In this document: piece by piece, positions 19,704 to 29,643 of the stretch
Numbering within the stretch: position 1 is the first letter of the stretch
Layout: every line of letters begins with the position of its first letter
Assembly (NCBI GenBank): GCA_900472925.1
Contig: UCJU01000003.1
Coordinates: forward strand, 269,685-333,684
DNA: 64,000 nucleotides
DNA from: Hyphomicrobiales bacterium
Lineage (GTDB): Bacteria > Pseudomonadota > Alphaproteobacteria > Rhizobiales > Rhizobiaceae
Direction of reading: 5' to 3'
Translations under genes and position numbers: made by a program
Notes under the pieces: model-generated
Databases searched by the model: none
The model's input: the letters and a program-made list of their open reading frames with translations, nothing else
Told to the model about the DNA's origin: nothing

Positions 19704-20720
19704 TCAGGCAACCGTCAGCATGGCGTTGAACTCGTCTCTCAGCGTCGCTTCATCTGCGCCATCAGCCACGGGAAAACCGGTTTCGACGGCGCGTGCGCGC
19801 TCAAGAGCTTTTCCGGAAAGAACTGGAACTTCCTTCACGACCTGCAGCATTTCATCCATCACGCCGTTGCAATGCAAGACTATATCGCAACCGCCCGCAA
19901 CAATATTGGCGGCACGTTCTCCCAGCGTGCCTTTCAGGGCGTTCATGGAGCTATCATCGGAGATTAGCAGACCGTCGAAGCCAATACGTCCGCGAATAAT
20001 CTCATCGATGACGACAGGTGACGTGGTCGCCGGACGGTCGGCATCGAGCGCGGTGAACACCAAGTGAGCGCTCATCGCCATCAGTTCTTTGTTGAGGGCT
20101 CGGAACGGCACGAAGTCGTGCGCATCCAATTCATCCATGGGAACATCGACAACCGGCAATTCATGGTGCGAATCGACCAGCCCTCTGCCATGGCCAGGAA
20201 TGTGCTTCATGACAGGCAACATGCCGCCCGCCTTCAACCCATCGGCAGCCGCCTGCCCCATGGCCGCTACCAGCGCCGGATCGAAACCATAGGCGCGGTT
20301 GCCGATAACGTTGCTGGCGCCTTCCACCGGCACGTCCAGCACTGGCAGGCAATCAACAGTGATGCCAAGCTTCGTCAGGTCGAACGCATGCAAACGCGAC
20401 ATCAGCCAAGCTGCGCGCAGCCCCTGCGCCTTATCGCGCAGGTAAATTTCACCCAGCGCCTGCGCATTCGGATAGAATTGAAGGATCGGTGGGCGAATAC
20501 GCTGAACGCGCCCACCTTCCTGATCGATCAAGACAGGCGCATGCGGATTACCGATAGCGTCGCGCATGGAGGCTACTAGGTCGGTGATCTGCGCGGCGTC
20601 GCCAATATTGCGACCGAACAGAATGAAGCCCCACGGACGTTCTGCCTTGTAGAGCGCGATTTCGTCATCGGTAAGCGTCAGTCCGCTACAGCCGAGGATC
20701 ATAGCTTTCGTATCGGTCAT
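19704..20720 (-). CDS. nagZ: Beta-N-acetylhexosaminidase (glycoside hydrolase family 3)
   Basis: NagZ removes N-acetylglucosamine from anhydromuropeptides during cytosolic peptidoglycan recycling. The 338-residue product has no signal peptide. It shows VLIDQEGGRVQR, the KHIPGHGRGLVDSHHELP loop that carries the catalytic Asp/His pair, and LLISDDSSMNAL with the nucleophile Asp. It precedes scpA-scpB on the transcript, a conserved arrangement in rhizobia, and follows the SPOR gene after a terminator. Confidence 0.94.
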   Translation of the reverse strand: MTDTKAMILGCSGLTLTDDEIALYKAERPWGFILFGRNIGDAAQITDLVASMRDAIGNPHAPVLIDQEGGRVQRIRPPILQFYPNAQALGEIYLRDKAQGLRAAWLMSRLHAFDLTKLGITVDCLPVLDVPVEGASNVIGNRAYGFDPALVAAMGQAAADGLKAGGMLPVMKHIPGHGRGLVDSHHELPVVDVPMDELDAHDFVPFRALNKELMAMSAHLVFTALDADRPATTSPVVIDEIIRGRIGFDGLLISDDSSMNALKGTLGERAANIVAGGCDIVLHCNGVMDEMLQVVKEVPVLSGKALERARAVETGFPVADGADEATLRDEFNAMLTVA

Positions 20721-20752
20721 GGATGGGGTCCTGCTTGGGAAGAGCCTTCACG

Positions 20753-20783
20753 AAAAAGCCGGGACAGCATAACCATCCCGGCT
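20753..20783 (-). terminator. Intrinsic terminator after the SPOR-protein gene
   Basis: On the minus strand AGCCGGGA (from 20783) pairs with TCCCGGCT (20757-20764) and is followed by five T. It separates the SPOR gene from nagZ. Confidence 0.85.
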
Positions 20784-20804
20784 CCAATTCTTGTCAGACC
20801 TAAA

Positions 20805-23756
20805 TCAACGAGCGACTAGGCAGCTACCGCCAGCAGAGCGGAAGCGCTCGCACAATGCTGCGGCTTCGTTCTTGTCGCCAGCTGGAATGCGGACGCGGTA
20901 GAACGTACCCTTGCCTGCAATCTCAGCTGCTTTGATGTCGACGCCACGACCGCCAATGACCGAGCCGAACTTGGCCGACAGGTTCTGATAGGACTTCTGC
21001 GCTTCAGCCTGGCTTGGGAGCGAAGCAACCTGCACGTAGTAGCCGCCAGTGGACGATGCATTTGTCGAAGCAGTCGGAGCAGCGGCAGTTTCCTGCGCAG
21101 GCTGCGAAGGCGGCGCCGGGCGGACATTGCCCTGATTGCTCGCCGTCGCAACGACATTGGCTGGCTGTGACGCTGGACGAGATGCTGGAAGCGGTGCAGC
21201 CGTCTGAGTTGGTTTCGGCACAGCGGCAGCTGGTGCAGGAGCCTGTTCTGGCTGTTCAGGGGCAACCGGAACACGCGAAGCCGCGATAACGGCAGGCGCG
21301 CCTTCCGTGCGGCCAGCAGCCTGTGGTGCGGCCAGCTCTTCAACCTTGTCAGTCTGTGGTGTGGACGTGGCAGGAGCCGGAACTTCCTGAGCAACCAGCG
21401 TACCATCAGGCTTGACGATCATCGTGCGGACCTTGCGAGGAGACACGTTGACCGGCGAACCGGATTGGTTCTCTGCCGTCTTGGCCTTCTCCTGCGCAGA
21501 CAGCAGACGCGGATCTTCTGTCTCACCAACCGGGGTTGACGAGGCAGCATCCATCTCGTCGTTCTCACCCTCAAGCGGCAACTGCTCGGGGATAAGAGTA
21601 CGCTGAACGACGTCGACAGGCTGCTCGCTGCTGGAAATCAGCGAAGGCTGCTTCGGATCGGCAGGTGCGCCACCGGCAACGCGGTCATAGACAGCCTTAT
21701 CCTGGTTCGGCACAACGCGACCGCCCGGGTGGTCCGGCACGACCTTGGTCGGCTCGCTATCTGCGGCAATGATGACAGGTGCCCCGTTCGAGCCCATGCT
21801 CGACGAGCCGCCAAACATCAGCGCGTAGGTTCCGCCTCCGACAAGAACAATGCCGAGAACGGCTGCGACTGGGACGAGCCAGCGACGGGCGCCACCGCGT
21901 TCGTCTTCGCTGTAACTAACCGGCTGCGAAATATCTGTCGGTGCAGCTCGCTCGCCAGAGGCGCGGGTCTCGGCGGCTTCTTGCATGCTACGGCGGAAAT
22001 CTTGCTCCAGCGCGCGCTCGAATTCATCGACCTCGTCCTGTGTTGGCTGAGGTTGACGCGGTGCCGCGGCATTCTTGTTACGATCAAGCCCACCGGTTAC
22101 AGCGGGGTTGAAAAGCGACGCCAGTTCGGTGTCGAGATCAAGATCTTCTTCATGACGGCGAGGCGCTGGCTTCGGCTCAAAGACGCCGACGGGCAGTTCA
22201 GGCACGTCCATCTCAGTGATGGTTTCAGGCTGATCTTCAGTTTCGCCGATCTGCGATGGGTCGAACGGCAGGCTCTCCAGAGTTTCCGGAGGAGCAACAA
22301 CGACAGGGGCCACAGGGCGCGGCGCTGCCTGGCGTGCGACGGGAGGCGCAAAGACCGGCTGAGGGCGTGCCACGACTGCCGCTGCGGGAGCAGGAGCAGG
22401 AGTAGGAGCAGGCGGCGGCGTAACAACGGGCTTTGGCTGGACTGGTGCCTGAGCAACCGGTGCTGGCTGTTCAACGGGCGCAACGGCTACATCGATGTTG
22501 GCGATTTCCGACAGGTCGAGATCGAAATCGATATCATCAAGAGCAAGCTCGAAGTCATCATCCTTGAACGTGTCGAAGTCACCGAAATCAGGCTCCGCTT
22601 CGGCCACTGGTTGCGGAGGAGACGGCTCAGCACGTGGAGCGGCTGGCGCAACCGGTGGCATTGCTGCTGCAGGTGCGACAGCAGGCTTTACGGCAACAAC
22701 GGGCTCCAGTCTGGCAACCGGTGCGGCGGCACTCACATCCTTGTTGCTGATTTCGTATTTGGCCACATCATAGATGAGCTCATCCATGGCCGACATTTTC
22801 TGTCCGACAGGAAGGGCTGGCTCGATATGATCTGCAGGCGCCACCATCGGCTGGCTTAACGACTGGTCGACGGAAGCCTGAGCCACCATCGGCTCGACAG
22901 ACTGGGCGACAACTGGCGTCGGACGTGGTGCGCCAAAATTGGCGAGCGGCAGACGCAGGCTCGAATAATCAAGCGAAGAACGACGTGAAATTGGCGGCGC
23001 GGCGTGCACAGGTGCGACCACGTCGTCAGCCACGGACATTTCCAACTCACTCGCCAGATCAATCGCGACTTCGCCGGATGTCTCCGCCATATGCTCCCAG
23101 TTGGGCTCATGGCCCGCCTCAGGCGCAGCATAGTGAGTTACTGGCTCTTCATGGATCGGGTGCGATGCGACGGGCTCCATAACGGCAGGCTGCTCGTGTC
23201 GCTCAGCATATTGCTCAACGTCCGCGTGGCTGATCGGCTCCACATAAGCTGGCGCTTCTTCGTGGACCGGCTGCTGATGCGTCTGACGATGGCCGACATC
23301 GAACAAGGCAGCGACGGATTCTGGATCGTCGCTGAAATCACTGCGGAGGTTGGACAGAGCCGCAGCATCGGAAGCGTGTTCCGCGACCAGATATTCCTCC
23401 GCGTCCGCCGGAGCATATTGCTCGACGGGCGGAAGTTCAGGCTCCTTGCGGGCGAACACCGATTCTACGCGTTGCATGAATTCATTGGCCGGAACGGATG
23501 AGCGAACGTCGTTCGCAGCATCCAGAGCTACCGGCTCGTAGCGCGGAGCATCGTAGATCGCGAACTCGCGAAGCAGTTCGTCTTCGAGATTGAATTCGGG
23601 TTCCCTGCGTACCACCGGGCGCTGCGCAGCCCGGGGAGCAACATGGGAAGGACGATCCTCTTGACCAACCAGCCGTGCCAATTCTGCTAAAGGATCGTTG
23701 TCAGCGAATTCTTCTGCCCGGTTACCCCGGTTATACGCGACATTTTTTTCGACCAT
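20805..23756 (-). CDS. Large SPOR-domain membrane protein
   Basis: The 983-residue protein has an unusual layout: about 620 acidic, Pro/Ala/Glu-rich cytosolic residues, one transmembrane helix near 622-645 (WLVPVAAVLGIVLVGGG), a periplasmic Pro/Ala linker, and a C-terminal SPOR domain from about residue 902 (YYVQVASLPSQAEAQKSY). SPOR domains bind glycan strands without stem peptides at division sites, so a role in septation is likely; FtsN has the same topology but a short cytosolic part. ATG 23756 has GGTGGA upstream; ATG 23771 is an alternative. It lies 67 bases after argS, with nagZ downstream. Confidence 0.88.
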   Translation of the reverse strand: MVEKNVAYNRGNRAEEFADNDPLAELARLVGQEDRPSHVAPRAAQRPVVRREPEFNLEDELLREFAIYDAPRYEPVALDAANDVRSSVPANEFMQRVESVFARKEPELPPVEQYAPADAEEYLVAEHASDAAALSNLRSDFSDDPESVAALFDVGHRQTHQQPVHEEAPAYVEPISHADVEQYAERHEQPAVMEPVASHPIHEEPVTHYAAPEAGHEPNWEHMAETSGEVAIDLASELEMSVADDVVAPVHAAPPISRRSSLDYSSLRLPLANFGAPRPTPVVAQSVEPMVAQASVDQSLSQPMVAPADHIEPALPVGQKMSAMDELIYDVAKYEISNKDVSAAAPVARLEPVVAVKPAVAPAAAMPPVAPAAPRAEPSPPQPVAEAEPDFGDFDTFKDDDFELALDDIDFDLDLSEIANIDVAVAPVEQPAPVAQAPVQPKPVVTPPPAPTPAPAPAAAVVARPQPVFAPPVARQAAPRPVAPVVVAPPETLESLPFDPSQIGETEDQPETITEMDVPELPVGVFEPKPAPRRHEEDLDLDTELASLFNPAVTGGLDRNKNAAAPRQPQPTQDEVDEFERALEQDFRRSMQEAAETRASGERAAPTDISQPVSYSEDERGGARRWLVPVAAVLGIVLVGGGTYALMFGGSSSMGSNGAPVIIAADSEPTKVVPDHPGGRVVPNQDKAVYDRVAGGAPADPKQPSLISSSEQPVDVVQRTLIPEQLPLEGENDEMDAASSTPVGETEDPRLLSAQEKAKTAENQSGSPVNVSPRKVRTMIVKPDGTLVAQEVPAPATSTPQTDKVEELAAPQAAGRTEGAPAVIAASRVPVAPEQPEQAPAPAAAVPKPTQTAAPLPASRPASQPANVVATASNQGNVRPAPPSQPAQETAAAPTASTNASSTGGYYVQVASLPSQAEAQKSYQNLSAKFGSVIGGRGVDIKAAEIAGKGTFYRVRIPAGDKNEAAALCERFRSAGGSCLVAR

Positions 23757-23822
23757 TACGTGTTCCACCATCTACGCATCACAGCACTTGCCAGCGTATT
23801 GTGAGCAAATAATGGTGAGATG

Positions 23823-25580
23823 TTATCGCATTTCTTCAGGCGCGTCCGCTCCTAAAAGCGTCAATCCGGACTTGAGTACGTTTGCGACAGCATTCACCAG
23901 CCCGAGTCTGGCAACGCTTAATTCTCGGTTTTTATCGTTAACAAAACGTAATTCTGGCTGATCTTTACCTTTATTCCAATGGCCATGGAAGGAACTGGCC
24001 AGATCATACAGGTAAAATGCAAGGCGATGCGGCTCATGATTGAGTGCTGCCGATTCGATCAAACGCGGATACTCCGCAAGTTTAGCAATCAGCTGCAACT
24101 CATTGACATCACTGATCAAAGATGCACCGGACACCAGGGTATCAGTGGTCACATCAAGATCAGAAAAGGCCTCGTTTGCCTGCCGGAATACCGACTTGCA
24201 GCGCGCATGCGCATACTGCACATAAAATACCGGATTGTCCTTGGATTGCTCCGTTACTTTGGCAAAATCGAAGTCCAGGGGCTCGGAATTCTTCCGATAG
24301 AGCATCATGAATCGCACCGGGTCACGCCCGACCTCATCCACAACGTCTCGCAAAGTGACGAAATCGCCGGAGCGTTTCGACATCTTGACAGGCTCTCCAT
24401 CACGAAAAAGTTTGACGAGCTGGCACAGCAGAACCGTCAGTTTGGACTTTCCTTCGGACACAGCCCGTGCAACCGCCTCCAGACGTTTGACGTAACCACC
24501 ATGGTCGGCACCCAGAACATAGATCATCTCGCCGAAGCCACGATCGTACTTGTCCTTGAAGTAGGCAACGTCTGCCGCAAAGTAAGTATAGGAACCGTCT
24601 GACTTGATCAGCGCCCGGTCCATGTCGTCACCGACTTCGGTTGAACGAAACAGCGTCTGTTCGCGATCTTCCCAATCGTCAGGCAACTCGCCTTTCGGCG
24701 GCGGCAGAGTACCCTTGTAGACGTGGCCCTTGAAGGTCAAATCGTTGATGGCAGACTGAATCGGCCCGCCGTTGCCTGCGTGCAGGGTCCGCTCCGAATA
24801 GAACACGTCGTGCTTTACGTTAAGTGCCGCCAGATCCTCACGGATCATCACCATCATAGCGTCGATCGCCTTGTCCTTGACGATCGGCAGCCATTGTTCT
24901 TCCGGCATCGCCCACAGCTTTTCACCGAACTCATCGGCTAGAGTCTGACCAAGGGGCACCAGATAATCACCAGGATAGAGACCGGCTGGGATAGCGCCAA
25001 CCTCTTCGCCCAGGGCTTCGCGGTAACGCAGGAACACAGAGCGCGCCAGCACGTCGATCTGGGAACCGGCGTCATTGATATAATATTCCTTGGTGACCTT
25101 ATAGCCGGAGAACGCCAGCACGTTTGCCAGCGTATCGCCCACCACGGCTCCACGGCAATGACCGACATGCATTGGACCAGTCGGGTTCGCTGACACGTAT
25201 TCGACGTTGATACTCTTGCCCGTTCCTACCGTCGAACGACCGTAATCCGCACCCGTGCCGATCATGCCAGCGAGCAGACGCTGCCAATAGGCAACGGAAA
25301 CACGGATGTTGATGAAGCCAGGACCAGCGACATTGACGCTATCCACATCCTCATCCTGCTGGAGTGCCAGAACGATCAGTTCCGCCAACGCCCGCGGGTT
25401 GGTGCCGAGGGGCTTAGCCAGCACCATGGCCGCGTTGGTGGCAACATCACCGTGGCTGGGATCGCGCGGAGATTCTACCGTAATGCGGCCGAAATCGACA
25501 GTATCGCGATGGGCTTTGACGAGATCGATCGTCTCAAGCGCGTTTTTGATTCTGGTATCGAAATCGGCAAAAAGGTTCAT
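23823..25580 (-). CDS. argS: Arginyl-tRNA synthetase
   Basis: This class I enzyme charges tRNA-Arg. The 585-residue product shows the HIGH-type motif HVGH at residues 138-141 ([11 protein letters not shown]), KMSKRSGD later, and the C-terminal anticodon-binding end [15 protein letters not shown]. Of three consecutive ATG codons (25586, 25583, 25580) the last has the best spacing to AGG; the open frame goes much further upstream without support. The gene follows dgt by 73 bases. Confidence 0.96.
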   Translation of the reverse strand: MNLFADFDTRIKNALETIDLVKAHRDTVDFGRITVESPRDPSHGDVATNAAMVLAKPLGTNPRALAELIVLALQQDEDVDSVNVAGPGFINIRVSVAYWQRLLAGMIGTGADYGRSTVGTGKSINVEYVSANPTGPMHVGHCRGAVVGDTLANVLAFSGYKVTKEYYINDAGSQIDVLARSVFLRYREALGEEVGAIPAGLYPGDYLVPLGQTLADEFGEKLWAMPEEQWLPIVKDKAIDAMMVMIREDLAALNVKHDVFYSERTLHAGNGGPIQSAINDLTFKGHVYKGTLPPPKGELPDDWEDREQTLFRSTEVGDDMDRALIKSDGSYTYFAADVAYFKDKYDRGFGEMIYVLGADHGGYVKRLEAVARAVSEGKSKLTVLLCQLVKLFRDGEPVKMSKRSGDFVTLRDVVDEVGRDPVRFMMLYRKNSEPLDFDFAKVTEQSKDNPVFYVQYAHARCKSVFRQANEAFSDLDVTTDTLVSGASLISDVNELQLIAKLAEYPRLIESAALNHEPHRLAFYLYDLASSFHGHWNKGKDQPELRFVNDKNRELSVARLGLVNAVANVLKSGLTLLGADAPEEMR

Positions 25581-25653
25581 CATCATATACCTGCGCGAAA
25601 GGCTGCTATCTAAGTCCCGGCAATCCGGGAATCGGGTCCGCGGTCGCCGCTGC

Positions 25654-26871
25654 CTATCGTAAATCCGGTGTGTGGTCAAACAGCCGCTGGTGGGCTTTCA
25701 GTGCATAACTGTCCGTCATACCGGCCAGATAATCCCCGACATGCCGGGCTTTTGCGGCTTCACTCATGCCCGGAATGCTGTCTACCCAATAGTGACTTTG
25801 CATTTCCGCGGGCGTTTCCATGTAGCGGTGGAAAAGGTCGGTCAATATCTGCGTGGCCCCTGCCCTGATGCGCATGATATCGGCATGGCGATAGATATGC
25901 GCAAACAGCAATTTCTTGATCTGCTTATCCGTTTGCGCCATTTCGGGTGAAAACGCGGCAATCGTGTTATCGGCAGCGCGAATGTCTGCGGCGCATGTCG
26001 GCTTGAGTTTCGCCAGGTTTTGCTGCGCAACTCCAATCACATCCTCCACCATCCGGGTGATCTGTCGGCGCATGATTTCGTGCGCAAAGCGGTCGTCATC
26101 GAGCTTGGGATATTTCGCCCTCACCTCAGCCATCAATTCGCTCAGAAACGGCACCTCCTCCAACATGTCGAAGGTGAGATATTTGGCTCGCAGACCGTCA
26201 TCGATGTCGTGTGTGTTGTAAGCGATATCATCGGCAATCGCCGCGACCTGCGCCTCGAGGCTTGCGAAGGTGCCGATTTCCAAATCCTGCAACTCGCAAT
26301 ATTCGAGAATGGGCAGCGCCACGGAACCATGGCCGTCTCTGGCATTTTTGCCGAGCAACGGGCCATTGTGCTTGACCAATCCCTCCAGCGTTTCCCATGT
26401 CAGGTTGATGCCATCATATTCGGCGTAGCGACGCTCCAGCTTGGTCACGATGCGCAAGGACTGTGCATTATGATCGAAGCCACCATAGGGTTTCAACATC
26501 GCGTCCAACGCATCCTCGCCGGTATGACCGAAGGGCGTGTGGCCGAAGTCATGGACCAGTGCCACACCTTCCGCCAAATCCTCGTCCAGCTTCAATGCGC
26601 GTGCCAGCGCTCTGGCGATCTGCGCGACCTCTACCGTATGCGTCAGCCTTGTGCGGTAATGGTCGCCGTCAGGGCTGATGAAAACCTGCGTCTTGTGCTT
26701 GAGGCGGCGAAATGCGGTGGTGTGGACGATGCGGTCACGGTCACGCTGAAAATCGGAGCGCGTGAGGCTGGACGCTTCCGGAAACAAACGGCCACGCGTG
26801 GTCCAGGGATCAGTGGCATAGATCGCCCTTTCTCCGCTTCCGAAACCCAGTGCACGTTGATCGATTATCAT
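25654..26871 (-). CDS. dgt: Deoxyguanosinetriphosphate triphosphohydrolase-like protein
   Basis: Proteins of this family hydrolyse dNTPs to deoxynucleosides and triphosphate, helping control dNTP pools. The 405-residue product has an HD-domain metal site spread over [17 protein letters not shown] and [20 protein letters not shown], and later [15 protein letters not shown]. It is the first gene of the minus-strand dgt-argS-SPOR-nagZ-scpAB series and is divergent from the erpA-like gene. Confidence 0.93.
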   Translation of the reverse strand: MIIDQRALGFGSGERAIYATDPWTTRGRLFPEASSLTRSDFQRDRDRIVHTTAFRRLKHKTQVFISPDGDHYRTRLTHTVEVAQIARALARALKLDEDLAEGVALVHDFGHTPFGHTGEDALDAMLKPYGGFDHNAQSLRIVTKLERRYAEYDGINLTWETLEGLVKHNGPLLGKNARDGHGSVALPILEYCELQDLEIGTFASLEAQVAAIADDIAYNTHDIDDGLRAKYLTFDMLEEVPFLSELMAEVRAKYPKLDDDRFAHEIMRRQITRMVEDVIGVAQQNLAKLKPTCAADIRAADNTIAAFSPEMAQTDKQIKKLLFAHIYRHADIMRIRAGATQILTDLFHRYMETPAEMQSHYWVDSIPGMSEAAKARHVGDYLAGMTDSYALKAHQRLFDHTPDLR

Positions 26872-27047
26872 GACTTATCCTGCTACGCGGCCATTGACCT
26901 TTTCATCTACCCTTCATACCTATCCTGAAGGTTGCCGCAAAGCGGCATCGCGACACGACAACGCTATAGACCGTTAATTTGACTGATTTATAATGGACTT
27001 TACACAAAACTTGCTCTCCGGTTCTTGAACCCGGCAGGAGAAAACAA

Positions 27048-27377
27048 ATGACCACCGACATCACGCTTTCCGAATCCGCCGCAAAACGAATCGCCCAGAT
27101 CGTGGCTGCCGAAGATGGAAAACAGGCTCTGCGCGTTTCCGTCGAAGGCGGCGGCTGCTCCGGCTTTTCCTACAAGTTCGATCTAGAAAGCGATGCTACG
27201 GACGACGACATCGTCATTTCCCGCGACAACGCCAAAGTGCTGATCGACAGCATGTCCGTTGTTTATATGGAGGGATCGGAGATCGACTTCGTTGACAATC
27301 TCCTTGGCCAGTCGTTCCAGATCAAGAACCCCAATGCCGTCGCAAGCTGCGGCTGCGGCACCAGCTTCTCTGTCTGA
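27048..27377 (+). CDS. erpA: A-type iron-sulphur cluster carrier (ErpA/IscA family)
   Basis: A-type carriers pass Fe-S clusters to target enzymes. The 109-residue protein has the three ligand cysteines in the expected places: Cys37 in GGGCSGFSY, and Cys101 and Cys103 in SCGCGTSF. It is preceded by CAGGAGA at good spacing. ErpA and IscA cannot be separated with certainty from sequence alone; the position outside any isc or suf operon and divergent from dgt favours ErpA. Confidence 0.9.
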   Translation: MTTDITLSESAAKRIAQIVAAEDGKQALRVSVEGGGCSGFSYKFDLESDATDDDIVISRDNAKVLIDSMSVVYMEGSEIDFVDNLLGQSFQIKNPNAVASCGCGTSFSV

Positions 27378-27473
27378 ATCCATCATCATAACGTCTGTTG
27401 AAACCGTGAAAACGGGTGGCATTCGTGTGAGCATGGTTTAAAACGGTGTCCATAATCGAAAATGGAATGTCCG

Positions 27474-28271
27474 ATGAAGATTGCCACCTGGAACATCAAC
27501 GGCGTCAAGGCGCGCATCGAAAACCTCTGCCAGTGGCTGAAGGATTCGAACCCGGACATTGCCTGCCTCCAGGAAATAAAATCCGTCGATGAAAACTTTC
27601 CCCGTCAGGAGATTGAGGCGCTCGGCTATAATGTCGAAACACACGGCCAGAAGGGCTTCAACGGCGTCGCACTTTTGTCGAAGATCAGACCAGACGAAGT
27701 CAATCGTGGCCTGCCGGGAGATGACGCTGATGAACAGGCTCGTTTCATCGAGGGTGTTTTCTCGGTTGCCGGTGGCGTCATCCGCGTCTGCTCTCTCTAT
27801 CTGCCCAACGGCAACCCGCCGGATGATCCGGTGAAATATCCCTACAAGCTGGCGTGGATGGAGCGCCTGCACCGCTTTGCGCAGGAACGCCTCCTTCTCG
27901 AAGAACCGTTCATTCTGGCAGGCGACTACAACGTCATTCCCGAACCTTTCGATTGCTATGACCCAAGAGCCTGGGAAGGCGATGCGCTATTCATGCCTAA
28001 GACACGAGCAGCCTTCCGCAAACTGGAAAACCTCGGCCTGACAGATGCAAGCCGCGCGACGACGGATGAGGCAGGTCTCTACACATTCTGGGATTATCAG
28101 GCAGGCGCGTGGCCGAAGAACAACGGCATCCGCATCGATCACCTGATGTTGTCGTCCGAGGCATCCGACAGACTGAAGTCAGTCTCGATCGAGAAGCACG
28201 TCCGTGCCTGGGAAAAGCCGTCCGACCACGTTCCGGTTTGCGGGTATTTTGATTTTCAACAAGCCAGTTGA
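27474..28271 (+). CDS. xth: Exodeoxyribonuclease III
   Basis: This AP endonuclease and 3'-5' exonuclease acts in base-excision repair. The 265-residue product starts MKIATWNINGVKARIENL, has the metal-binding CLQEIKS, the catalytic AGDYNVIPEPFDCYDP, and the C-terminal IDHLMLS and KPSDHVPV motifs. ATG 27474 has GGA seven bases upstream and gives the family start; ATG 27462 has no Shine-Dalgarno. Confidence 0.94.
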   Translation: MKIATWNINGVKARIENLCQWLKDSNPDIACLQEIKSVDENFPRQEIEALGYNVETHGQKGFNGVALLSKIRPDEVNRGLPGDDADEQARFIEGVFSVAGGVIRVCSLYLPNGNPPDDPVKYPYKLAWMERLHRFAQERLLLEEPFILAGDYNVIPEPFDCYDPRAWEGDALFMPKTRAAFRKLENLGLTDASRATTDEAGLYTFWDYQAGAWPKNNGIRIDHLMLSSEASDRLKSVSIEKHVRAWEKPSDHVPVCGYFDFQQAS

Positions 28272-28326
28272 GAGCGGCGCAAGAATCCCCGGCATTAGCA
28301 CCGGTCATAACGCCTATAACGGCTGA

Positions 28327-29121
28327 TTAGTCAGCGTCACCCGCCGAGATATTCTGCGCCAGAGATATCGCAACGCGTCTGTCGTTCTCAGCAGCCATAG
28401 AGAACGCCTGTTCCTGCATGTTCTGTATCCATTTGCAGTTCACGGCGGAACACTTGTCCAACGCTGCCGTCATGAAAGCGAGGCCACGTACGGTTTGGCC
28501 TTCCTGAAACAGAAGATTGCCGAAAATGGACATGGCGCCAGCATGGCCGTGCTTACGAGCTTGGTTAAGCCATTTCTTGGCCTGCTGAGGGTCTGCGCGA
28601 CCGCCCTCGCCTGCCAGGATCATCTGGGCCAGCTCGAACTGCGCCTCGGCAACACCAAATGTCGATGCGACCTGGAAATAAAGCTGACGGGCCTGGGAAA
28701 GATCGGTCTTGACCGGGCTGCCGGGAATGCCATGGCGGTAATAGTCAGCCAAAGACAAAAGCGCATTGACAAAAAATCCGGTGTCTTCAGAACCGGGTTC
28801 GACACCTTGGTTGGCAATTTCGCTGTAAATCTTGAAGGCTTCAAAGTCGTTTTTGGCAACACCGTCGCCATAGGCGTACATGTTGGCGAGCGCCCAGCGA
28901 GAGCCCGTGTGGCCCTTCTCGGCGGCGTAGCGATAAGCCTCTACGGCATCATCTTTCTTACCGCTCTTGTAGGATTTGAAACCAAATTTAAAAAGGTCAA
29001 AAGGGCCGGATTCCTTGGTAACGCCAGAATTGATATCAAATGCGGCAGCTGGCATGGCCAACCATGCAAGCAATAATCCGGCCCATAGTGGCCTCAAAAC
29101 ATTGGTGTCACATTTCAGCAT
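28327..29121 (-). CDS. exoR: Periplasmic SEL1-repeat regulator ExoR
   Basis: In Sinorhizobium and Agrobacterium, ExoR holds the sensor kinase ExoS/ChvG inactive, and acid-triggered loss of ExoR activates the ChvI response that controls succinoglycan, motility and virulence. The 264-residue product has a signal peptide (LLLAWLAMPAAA) and SEL1-like repeats such as AEKGHTGSRWALANMYAYGDGVAKN and AQFELAQMILAGEGG. The long match to ExoR from memory includes DINSGVTKESGPFDLFKFG. It stands alone, with xth converging from the other side. Confidence 0.92.
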   Translation of the reverse strand: MLKCDTNVLRPLWAGLLLAWLAMPAAAFDINSGVTKESGPFDLFKFGFKSYKSGKKDDAVEAYRYAAEKGHTGSRWALANMYAYGDGVAKNDFEAFKIYSEIANQGVEPGSEDTGFFVNALLSLADYYRHGIPGSPVKTDLSQARQLYFQVASTFGVAEAQFELAQMILAGEGGRADPQQAKKWLNQARKHGHAGAMSIFGNLLFQEGQTVRGLAFMTAALDKCSAVNCKWIQNMQEQAFSMAAENDRRVAISLAQNISAGDAD

Positions 29122-29163
29122 TTAAACCGACTTCTCTCACTCTTCCCGGCGTATAGCGAATAC

Positions 29164-29463
29164 TCACGCAATACTGCAAAGCCAATTCAAACCCGGCCGT
29201 GTTTTTAGACCACACTGCGTCTTTCCAGCCGCACTTTTTGAGAGTGCTGCTCTGATCATCTGCGACGGTAAAACAGTCTCTGCATGAAAACAGATATAAG
29301 CGCCGTTTCCGGCAACATAACGGCGTTTCATCTCCGTCAGGATCGCGCCAAGCAGTACAGGAAGTTGAAATCCAACATTGACTTGCTTAGACACTGAATC
29401 CACACCCGTTTTCACATTAACCACTTCCGCAGAGCCACCCTCGAAGCCTGCATAATCGTCCAC
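29164..29463 (-). CDS. Possible small hypothetical protein upstream of exoR
   Basis: I do not recognise this frame. From GTG 29463 (AAGGA about eight bases upstream) it encodes 99 residues; the frame opens further up to ATG 29529, which has no Shine-Dalgarno. The middle, VGFQLPVLLGAILTEMKRRYVAGNGAYICFH, looks protein-like, but codon use is less GC-biased at third positions than in neighbouring genes. It lies between the FadL terminator and exoR, where the exoR promoter must also lie, so it may be only a leader region. Confidence 0.3.
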   Translation of the reverse strand: MDDYAGFEGGSAEVVNVKTGVDSVSKQVNVGFQLPVLLGAILTEMKRRYVAGNGAYICFHAETVLPSQMIRAALSKSAAGKTQCGLKTRPGLNWLCSIA

Positions 29464-29593
29464 GTCCCGCGTCCTTGAAGACAAGCAAGCAACTTGTTTG
29501 TGGCGGGAAATGGACAAATAAGCACGCATTCTTACGCTACGTGAAGGTTGCAGAAATTTGTTGCCAAATCGTCACAATCTTTTAGGCAGCCAA

Positions 29594-29622
29594 TAAAAAA
29601 CCCGGCCTTTGGGGGGCCGGGT
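29594..29622 (-). terminator. Intrinsic terminator after the FadL-family porin gene
   Basis: On the minus strand ACCCGGCC (from 29622) pairs with GGCCGGGT (29600-29607), followed by six T. It starts 22 bases after the stop codon. Confidence 0.92.
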
Positions 29623-29643
29623 CAAGTTTGGAGTGAATGAAGT

